Assembly (NCBI GenBank): GCA_964476375.1
Contig: CAYYZW010000316.1
Span: 1 to 28,188 of the forward strand
Reading direction: 5' to 3'
Source: SAT2750 sp964476375
GTDB taxonomy: Bacteria; Planctomycetota; Planctomycetia; Pirellulales; Pirellulaceae
DNA: 28,188 nucleotides
The notes under the pieces were generated by a model. That model was given only the letters and a program-made list of their open reading frames with translations, had not been told where the DNA came from and ran no database searches. Position numbers and translations under genes: made by a program. Positions 22,873 to 28,188 of the stretch are shown here, piece after piece. How positions within the stretch are numbered: the first letter of the stretch is position 1; every line of letters begins with the position of its first letter.

Positions 22873-25800
22873 TTAAATACGTCGTTTTTCAAGTTGCATG
22901 TTGAGAGCCAGGCCGCGGATCTCGTTGGTCAGCACGTCGAAACTGGCTGGCGTGCCGGACTCCAGCGTGTTTTCACCCTTGACCATCGATTCGTAGATCT
23001 TCGTCCTGCCCTCCACATCATCACTTTTCACGGTAAGTAATTCCTGGAGGATGTAAGCCGCTCCGTAGGCCTCCAGTGCCCAGACTTCCATCTCGCCAAA
23101 CCGTTGCCCTCCGTAACGTGCTTTTCCACCGTGCGGTTGCTGGGGGAGCAGCGAGTAGGGGCCGGTACTGCGGGCATGGACCTTGTCATCCACCAGGTGA
23201 TGGAGCTTGAGCATGTAGATATAGCCGACCGTGGTTTCCTGCTCGAGCTTCTCTCCGGTGCGACCATCAAAAAGGTAGGTCTTGCCATGCCGTGGCAACT
23301 GGGCCTCGTCCAGACACCGGTTGATATCCTCTTCCGAGGCCCCGTCGAAGACCGGTGTCACCGCCTGGAAGCCAAGCTTGGCGGCTGCCCAGCCGAGGTG
23401 TGTTTCCAGGATCTGCCCGACGTTCATACGACTGGGTACCCCAAGCGGATTAAGCATGATCTGCAGGGGAGTTCCGTCCTCGAGGAATGGCATATCTTCC
23501 ACCGGGAGGATCTTGGCGATGACTCCCTTGTTGCCATGGCGACCGGCCATCTTGTCACCAACGGAAATAACCCGCTTGGTGGCGACGTAGACCTTGACCA
23601 TCTGGAGCACGCCGCTGCGAAGTTCATCACCACGTTTCATGCTGTTGAGCTTGCGATCCCGGATATCGATCGCCAGTTCCACCTCGGGCCAGCGGGCGGC
23701 GTGGATACGGTTCACCTCGCTTTTCTTGGCTTCGCTCCGCAAACCGGCGGTTACCGATTCAATACGGAAAAACGGGGCAAGTTCTGCCACGTACTTGGGC
23801 TCCTGGTCTGCCAGAGCATTTCCATCATCATCCTTGATTTTGTTCTTACCCACCACCTCTTCGATGGCAGAGACCAGGCCCTGGAAGGCGGATGCCACAG
23901 AGGCGTTTCCCTCGTTCTCAAGAGCTCGCAGATCTTTTTCGAAAACCTTGCGTTCCTCGTCTGGCAGGCTCATCCTTCGGGAGAATTTCTGTGTATCAAT
24001 GACGATTCCCTCGATCCCGGAGGAAACTTCCAGGGAGTCATTCTTGACGTCCTCCCCGGCCCGTCCAAAGATCGCGTGGAGCAGTTTTTCCTCGGGAGTC
24101 AGCTCCGTCTTGCTCTTGGGGGAGACCTTGCCAACCAGAATGTCCCCTGGCTTCACGTAGGTTCCGACCTGCACGATGCCGCTTTCATCAAGATTACTGA
24201 GAGCTTTTTCACTCACATTGGGAATATCCCGGGTAAATTCCTCCCGGCCCAGCTTGGTCTCACGGATCTCCACATCGAATTCCTCAATGTGGATGGATGT
24301 GTAGGTGTCATTCTTGACCAGCTCTTCACTGATGATGATCGCATCTTCGTAGTTGTAGCCTTCAAAGGACATGAAACCGACCAGCACATTTCGTCCCAGT
24401 GCCAGTTCTCCATTGTGGGTGGCAGCTCCATCAGCAAGCACCTGTCCTTTTTCCACCCGGTCATCCAGCTTGACAATTGGCCGCTGGTTGAGGCAGGTTC
24501 GTTCGTTGAGACCGGAAAACTTCTTCAGCGGATAGACATCGCTTCCGATCGTGATCTGGTTGGCATCACACTGGGTGACCCGCCCGGCCCGGCGAGCACA
24601 GATGACCATGCTGGAATTCTCCGCGACGGCCTTTTCCATTCCAGTGGCAACAATCGGTGGTTCCGTGATCAGCAGCGGAACCGCTTGTCGTTGCATGTTG
24701 GATCCCATCAAGGCACGGTTTGCGTCATCATGCTCCAGGAAGGGAATCAGCCCGGCAGAGACTCCCACCATCTGGCTGGGAGCAACGTCGATGTATTCGA
24801 CCTGTTCCGGCATGACAATGTCAAAATCCCCGCGGTAACGGGCAATCAATGTAGGGCCGACCAGATCCTTGTTATCCACCTGCGTGTCCGCTGGTGCGAC
24901 ATAGGCCTCGGATTCCTGGTCTGCACGCAACCAGATAATTTCATCGGTCAAACGTCCCTTCTTAACCTCGCGGTAGGGAGTCACCATGAAACCGTAGTCA
25001 TCCACAGTGGCATAAATTGCCAGGCTGGAGATGAGCCCGATGTTGGTTCCTTCGGGAGTCTCGATTGGACAGATCCGACCATAGTGGGAAATATGAACAT
25101 CGCGCACCTCGAAACCGGCTCGTTTCCTGTTCAGGCCACCGGGGCCGAGAGCGGAAAGGCGGCGTTCATGGGTAAGCTGGGAAAGAGGATTTGTCTGGTC
25201 GACCACCTGGGAGAGTTCACCGCGGCCAAAGAAATACTCGATCGCTGCGGAAATGCTCTTGGGGTTGATCAGGCTGCGAGGAGTCATGTCCTCCTGGTCC
25301 TTGAGACTCATTCGTTCCTGAACGGTTCGTCGGAGCTTGAGAAATCCCTTGCGCAACTCGTCACACGCCAGTTCATCAATGGTTCGCAAGCGGCGATTCC
25401 CGAGGTGATCAATATCGTCCACCTCGGCAGCGTCGTCCGCTGTGGCAAGCTGAAGCAGGTAGGCGATGGAAGCCAGGATATCGTCCGGACGGAGCGTCAT
25501 TTCTTTTTCAGACACGCCCAGCTTGAGCTTGCGATTGATCCGGAAACGGCCGACGCGCCCTAACCGGTAACGGTTGGAATCAAAGAACTTTTCCTCGAAA
25601 AGCGTGCGAGCTTTTTCCAACTGGGGTGGATTGCCGGGCCGGAGTCGCTGGTAGATGCGGAGAAGCGCTTCTTCGTGGCTGGACGTGGCATCGTCGGTCA
25701 GGCTGTTAAAGACCAGGGAAGTACGAGGATTCTCCAGCACCTCGACACTCTTGACACCGGACGTGCAAATCAGCTCCGCAGCGTTCTTGGTAATCTTGTG

Positions 25801-26592
25801 CCCTGCCTCGACAAGGATCTCTCCTGCCAGGTCACTGGATGCCGGATAGATGATATCGTCAACGGCCACCTTGCCTTCGATCTTGCCCACACTTCGGCCA
25901 TCGACAATCTTCTGTTTCTCGGTGTCATAAAAGGCTCGGATCAGGTCTGCATCGGTACTTAACCCCGGCGACATGGCCCGGAGCAGTGTCATTGCTGAGA
26001 ATTTTCCGCTCTGGTCAATCCGGACTGTGATGATGTCCTTCTTGGTGCAGTTAATCTCGATCCAGCTTCCTCGTTCCGGAATTACCCGGCAACTGGCAAG
26101 CTGGCGGTCGCTGGTGGTGTCACTTTCCAGTACAAAGTCGACGCCGGGACTGCGATGTAACTGGCTGACCACCACTCGCTCGGACCCGTTGATAATGAAC
26201 TCCCCACCACCCATCATGATCGGCAGGTCACCAAGAAAGACCTCCTCTTCTACCGGCTCTTCCTTGTTGAGTCGCATCCAGACACGAAATGGCCGGCCAT
26301 AGGTAAGCCGAAGTTGTCGGCATTCGGCAGGTGTGTAGCGTGGTTTCCCCAGTTCGTATCGCAGGTAATCGAGGCTGATTGACTTGTCGTAACTTTCGAT
26401 CGGAAAAATTTCACGAAGCACGCTTTCCAGGCCCTGATTCTTGCGGCCGTTCGGGTCGAGATCTCCCTGAAGGAAATCTTCATAACTGGCAGTCTGAATC
26501 TGTGTCAGATTGGGTGTGATCGGTGCATCACGACCACTGCCAAAGGACCGGATCGATGAAGGAGTCAGCCGTCGCTGTGAAGTAGTCGGCAT
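22873..26592 (-). CDS. rpoB: DNA-directed RNA polymerase subunit beta
   Basis: RpoB forms the catalytic cleft with beta'. The 1239 aa product contains the rifampicin region GELSQVVDQTNPLSQLTHERRLSALGPGG (around residues 457-486), with the usual drug-contacting Gln, Asp, His, Arg and Ser all present, then RDVHISHYGRICPIETPEGTNIGLI. Near the C-terminus are KMAGRHGNKGVIAKILP and PYSLLPQQPHGGKARYGGQRFGEMEVWALEAYGAA. The start is the ATG at 26590-26592 (MPTTSQRRLTPSSIRSFG), with GGAG about 12 bases away. The 282-bp gap upstream separates it from rplL. Confidence 0.98.
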   Translation of the reverse strand: MPTTSQRRLTPSSIRSFGSGRDAPITPNLTQIQTASYEDFLQGDLDPNGRKNQGLESVLREIFPIESYDKSISLDYLRYELGKPRYTPAECRQLRLTYGRPFRVWMRLNKEEPVEEEVFLGDLPIMMGGGEFIINGSERVVVSQLHRSPGVDFVLESDTTSDRQLASCRVIPERGSWIEINCTKKDIITVRIDQSGKFSAMTLLRAMSPGLSTDADLIRAFYDTEKQKIVDGRSVGKIEGKVAVDDIIYPASSDLAGEILVEAGHKITKNAAELICTSGVKSVEVLENPRTSLVFNSLTDDATSSHEEALLRIYQRLRPGNPPQLEKARTLFEEKFFDSNRYRLGRVGRFRINRKLKLGVSEKEMTLRPDDILASIAYLLQLATADDAAEVDDIDHLGNRRLRTIDELACDELRKGFLKLRRTVQERMSLKDQEDMTPRSLINPKSISAAIEYFFGRGELSQVVDQTNPLSQLTHERRLSALGPGGLNRKRAGFEVRDVHISHYGRICPIETPEGTNIGLISSLAIYATVDDYGFMVTPYREVKKGRLTDEIIWLRADQESEAYVAPADTQVDNKDLVGPTLIARYRGDFDIVMPEQVEYIDVAPSQMVGVSAGLIPFLEHDDANRALMGSNMQRQAVPLLITEPPIVATGMEKAVAENSSMVICARRAGRVTQCDANQITIGSDVYPLKKFSGLNERTCLNQRPIVKLDDRVEKGQVLADGAATHNGELALGRNVLVGFMSFEGYNYEDAIIISEELVKNDTYTSIHIEEFDVEIRETKLGREEFTRDIPNVSEKALSNLDESGIVQVGTYVKPGDILVGKVSPKSKTELTPEEKLLHAIFGRAGEDVKNDSLEVSSGIEGIVIDTQKFSRRMSLPDEERKVFEKDLRALENEGNASVASAFQGLVSAIEEVVGKNKIKDDDGNALADQEPKYVAELAPFFRIESVTAGLRSEAKKSEVNRIHAARWPEVELAIDIRDRKLNSMKRGDELRSGVLQMVKVYVATKRVISVGDKMAGRHGNKGVIAKILPVEDMPFLEDGTPLQIMLNPLGVPSRMNVGQILETHLGWAAAKLGFQAVTPVFDGASEEDINRCLDEAQLPRHGKTYLFDGRTGEKLEQETTVGYIYMLKLHHLVDDKVHARSTGPYSLLPQQPHGGKARYGGQRFGEMEVWALEAYGAAYILQELLTVKSDDVEGRTKIYESMVKGENTLESGTPASFDVLTNEIRGLALNMQLEKRRI

Positions 26593-26622
26593 ACCTGGTG
26601 TGCTCCAAAGGGGCAGAGATAG

Positions 26623-26817
26623 TTAGTGAGTTCCCCGGAGGGGGTAACTTGGTTTTTCAAGAAGGGCCTGCAGGGGCGCAGTTCTTCCATCGAGGTGGCC
26701 TTCTGTGAAGAGAAGGATACCAGCCATGTGGTACTGAAAAGTGCCGGAATACGTCAATCGTTCACCCTGCATATCACAACCGCCCGCAAGCCGCTGTGAA
26801 TTCTCCTTCAGGTGCAT
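26623..26817 (-). CDS. Possible small protein ORF in rplL-rpoB gap
   Basis: This is a 64-codon open frame from ATG (26815-26817) to TAA, lying in the only large gap of the window, 57 bp after rplL and 30 bp before rpoB, spacings like those of real genes here. AGGA lies about 7 bases before the ATG. The product begins MHLKENSQRLAGGCDMQGER, continues with LTYSGTFQYHMAGILLFTEG, and ends YPLRGTH. It has no signal peptide, clear membrane helix or motif I recognise. It could be a leader or attenuation peptide, an unnoticed small protein, or a chance ORF. Confidence 0.25.
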   Translation of the reverse strand: MHLKENSQRLAGGCDMQGERLTYSGTFQYHMAGILLFTEGHLDGRTAPLQALLEKPSYPLRGTH

Positions 26818-26828
26818 GAATCAATCCT

Positions 26829-26857
26829 GCCACCGTGAACCTGGTGCTCACGGTGAC
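26829..26857 (-). promoter_or_regulatory. Attenuator-like hairpin after rplL
   Basis: CACCGTGA (26831-26838) and TCACGGTG (26848-26855) form a perfect 8-bp stem with a 9-base loop, extendable by a G-U and a G-C pair to 26829-26857. It starts about 18 bases after the rplL stop. There is no real T-run. E. coli has a partial terminator and an RNase III site in the same gap (established knowledge), so a similar role is plausible but inferred. Confidence 0.45.
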
Positions 26858-26874
26858 AACGAAGCCAAGGGTGG

Positions 26875-27297
26875 TTACTTCAGTTCGACAGCACCACCAG
26901 CGTCCTCGATCTCGGATTTCATCTTCTCGGCTTCTTCCTTGTCGAGACCCTCACTGACGACAGCGTCGCCATCGGCGGAGCTTTCGACCAGCTTCTTGGC
27001 ATCCATCAGCGAGAGGCCACTGAGGTTCTTGACGATCTTGACAACGGCGAGTTTCTGGTCACCAAAACCAGTCAACACGACGTTGAAGCTCGTCTGCTCC
27101 TCTGCCGCTTCACCGCCTCCATCACCACCCCCAGGGGCGGCCATCATAACACCTCCCCCAGCAGCTGGTTCGATGTCATAGGCATCCTTGAGGTAGTCAC
27201 TTAATTCTTTCGCCTGCTTAAGCGTCAGCTCAGCAATCTGGTCACCGAGCTTGACGATCTCCTTGGCGAATTCAACTGTTGCAGCATCTTCAGACAT
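26875..27297 (-). CDS. rplL: 50S ribosomal protein L7/L12
   Basis: L7/L12 forms the flexible stalk that recruits translational GTPases and is anchored by L10. The 140 aa product has an N-terminal dimerisation helix region (VEFAKEIVKLGDQIAELTLKQAKELSDYLKD), a Gly/Ala-rich hinge at ~45-65 (GGGVMMAAPGGGDGGGEAAEE) that is longer and more Gly-rich than usual, and the conserved C-terminal domain FNVVLTGFGDQKLAVVKIVKNLSGLSLMDAKKLVE. The ATG is at 27295-27297. It is 120 bp after rplJ, with an attenuator-like hairpin in the gap. Confidence 0.97.
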   Translation of the reverse strand: MSEDAATVEFAKEIVKLGDQIAELTLKQAKELSDYLKDAYDIEPAAGGGVMMAAPGGGDGGGEAAEEQTSFNVVLTGFGDQKLAVVKIVKNLSGLSLMDAKKLVESSADGDAVVSEGLDKEEAEKMKSEIEDAGGAVELK

Positions 27298-27361
27298 GTC
27301 AGATACAGCCCTTTCTCTTCATGGTTGTTATTCTTGCTAACCAGCAAGGGATCCAACCAAA

Positions 27362-27407
27362 CAAAAAACGTTGTTATAGAAAGGATACTGGCAGCTCGCC
27401 TGTATCC
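27362..27407 (-). promoter_or_regulatory. Attenuator-like hairpin between rplJ and rplL
   Basis: GGATAC (27383-27388) pairs with GTATCC (27402-27407), and an inner GGC/GCC stem continues it after one mismatch, with a 5-base loop. On the minus strand the stem is followed by TTTCTATAACAACG and then six T residues (27363-27368). It starts about 10 bases after the rplJ stop. A further stem-loop (CTTGCT/AGCAAG) lies between this and rplL. A partial terminator or processing site is inferred; the T-run is displaced from the stem. Confidence 0.45.
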
Positions 27408-27417
27408 ACCGTAGTAG

Positions 27418-28188
27418 TTAGTCCTCCGTGTCGCTCTCTTCTGCGTCACCGGCATCCTCCTCGGCCGGTTCCTCTGTTTTGTCTTCGGCGTCCGCTTCTT
27501 CAGCCGGCTCCTCTGCGGCTTCCTCAGCCGGCTCCTCTGCGGCTTCCTCAGCCGGCTCCTCTGCGGCTTCCTCGGCCGGCTCCTCTGCGGCTTCCTCGGC
27601 CGGTTCCTCTGGGGCTTCCTCGGCCGGTTCCTCTGGGGCTTCCTCGGCCGGCTCCTCTGCGGCTTCCTCGGCCGGCTCCTCGCTGGCTGCCGGGCCATCC
27701 TTGTCCTCGGGGAAGTTCTCAAATTGTGAACTTAGCAACCCACCAGGAGCAAGTAACTGGGAGGAAAGCCGCGAGCCAACACCGAGAATCTGTCCGACCA
27801 GGATGCTGAGCTGTTCCTCACGAGTCGGCCACTTGCTGATTTCACTCACGGCCTCCGGTGTGAGTTGCTCCCCATCCATGACGCCACCACGGGTCTGGAA
27901 AGCTTCGAATTCGTCCGTGTTCTGGTCGAATCTCGCAATTTCCTTGGCAAGGGTGATGAAATCATCCCCGCCCCAGCAGATCGCCAGGCTCCCTTCCATG
28001 CCCTCAAAGGCAGTGGCAAGAGGTGTGCCCTCGGTCGCCCGTCGAGCCATGCTGTTTTTCACCACCAACAGCTGTATATCTTTTTCACTCAGCTCACGTC
28101 GCAACAGGATCTAGTTATTCACTTCGATTCTTATCACGTTGGCCAGCAGGCATTCATCTTCACCCTCTAGCCGGTTGGCGAGCTCATC
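27418..28188 (-). CDS. rplJ: 50S ribosomal protein L10, partial, with in-frame TAG
   Basis: L10 anchors L7/L12 dimers to the 50S. The frame from 28188 reads DELANRLEGEDECLLANVIR, IEVNN, TAG (28111-28113), then ILLRRELSEKDIQLLVVKNS, MARRATEGTPLATAF. Both sides align continuously with L10, so the TAG lies inside the conserved N-terminal domain at a position equivalent to residue ~35-40. The 228-codon frame after the TAG could start at TTG 28102-28104, but it would lack the conserved first helix. The C-terminal ~90 residues are an acidic tail containing eight EEPAEEA(A/P/D) repeats. The 5' end of the gene lies beyond the window. Confidence 0.9.
27494..27685 (-). repeat. 24-bp tandem repeat encoding EEPAEEAA in rplJ
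   Basis: Eight consecutive 24-bp units encode EEPAEEA followed by A, P or D. Units differ by few bases: in plus-strand letters, TCAGCC or TCGGCC, and two adjacent units with GGTTCC and GGGG. The variants are grouped among adjacent copies, as expected from stepwise duplication by slippage. The stretch forms the acidic tail of L10. Confidence 0.88.

Noticed and set aside
23104..25563. 819-codon open frame on the plus strand opposite rpoB
   Set aside because: It lies wholly antisense to a clear rpoB and shows no recognisable protein family; long antisense frames arise from the codon bias of highly conserved genes.
26713..26754. TTGACG followed by TACCAC as an rpoB promoter
   Set aside because: The -10 matches at only three positions and lacks the final T; it is not better than chance for a 282-bp gap.
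27494..27685. CRISPR-like array
   Set aside because: The repeats are contiguous 24-bp units with no spacers and lie in frame within rplJ.
28111..28113. Genome-wide reassignment of TAG to explain the rplJ stop
   Set aside because: About ten genes in the window terminate properly with TAG, each followed by non-conserved sequence or the next gene.
27428..28114. 228-codon plus-strand frame rich in Ala and Ser opposite rplJ
   Set aside because: It is the mirror of the Glu/Ala/Pro repeat in L10; the repeat keeps several frames open at once.

Overview
The window is a single uninterrupted run of translation and transcription genes, all on the minus strand. Transcription runs from high to low coordinates. 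Both ends lie inside genes (rplJ at 28188, rplQ at 1), and the odd length suggests this may be a whole contig. The organism looks like a planctomycete. The evidence is the planctomycete-like insertion near the N-terminus of L17, the divergent EF-G of the 'DPEEQERGITIYAA' type in the str cluster, a lidless adenylate kinase, and the lack of rpmD (L30) and rpsD (S4). This assignment rests on recalled family features, not on a search. Coding density is high, and many starts have only weak Shine-Dalgarno (SD) sequences. GTG starts occur at rpsN, rpsK, rpsE, rpsJ and adk.

Layout in transcription order: (1) beta cluster, rplJ-rplL-rpoB-rpoC (28188 to 18443). (2) str cluster, rpsL-rpsG-fusA (18310 to 15239), with no tuf. 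(3) S10 cluster, rpsJ-rplC-rplD-rplW-rplB-rpsS-rplV-rpsC-rplP-rpmC-rpsQ (15014 to 9218). (4) spc cluster, rplN-rplX-rplE-rpsN-rpsH-rplF-rplR-rpsE-rplO-secY-adk (9218 to 3062). (5) alpha cluster, rpmJ-rpsM-rpsK-rpoA-rplQ (2949 to 1). Most gaps are under 50 bp, and rpsQ/rplN, rplN/rplX and rpsC/rplP overlap. The larger gaps (rplL-rpoB 282 bp, fusA-rpsJ 223 bp, rpsJ-rplC 156 bp, rpsK-rpoA 135 bp, rpoC-rpsL 132 bp, rplJ-rplL 120 bp, adk-rpmJ 112 bp, rpsG-fusA 108 bp) hold inverted repeats and a few promoter-like sequences. No gap exceeds 300 bp. I saw no tRNA or rRNA gene, insertion sequence or CRISPR array, and no convincing plus-strand gene.

The products work together: r-proteins for both subunits, the RNA polymerase core (alpha, beta, beta'), an EF-G, the SecY translocon channel and adenylate kinase. 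No dedicated accessory system is present. The unusual features are modifications of this housekeeping block: acidic, often repetitive C-terminal tails on at least seven proteins; an in-frame TAG inside rplJ; an EF-G whose domain IV tip lacks the usual histidine; an S12 with Arg at the streptomycin-resistance Lys position; hairpins next to the SD sequences of rplD, rpsE and adk; and a recurrent AACC immediately before the ATG of eight genes.
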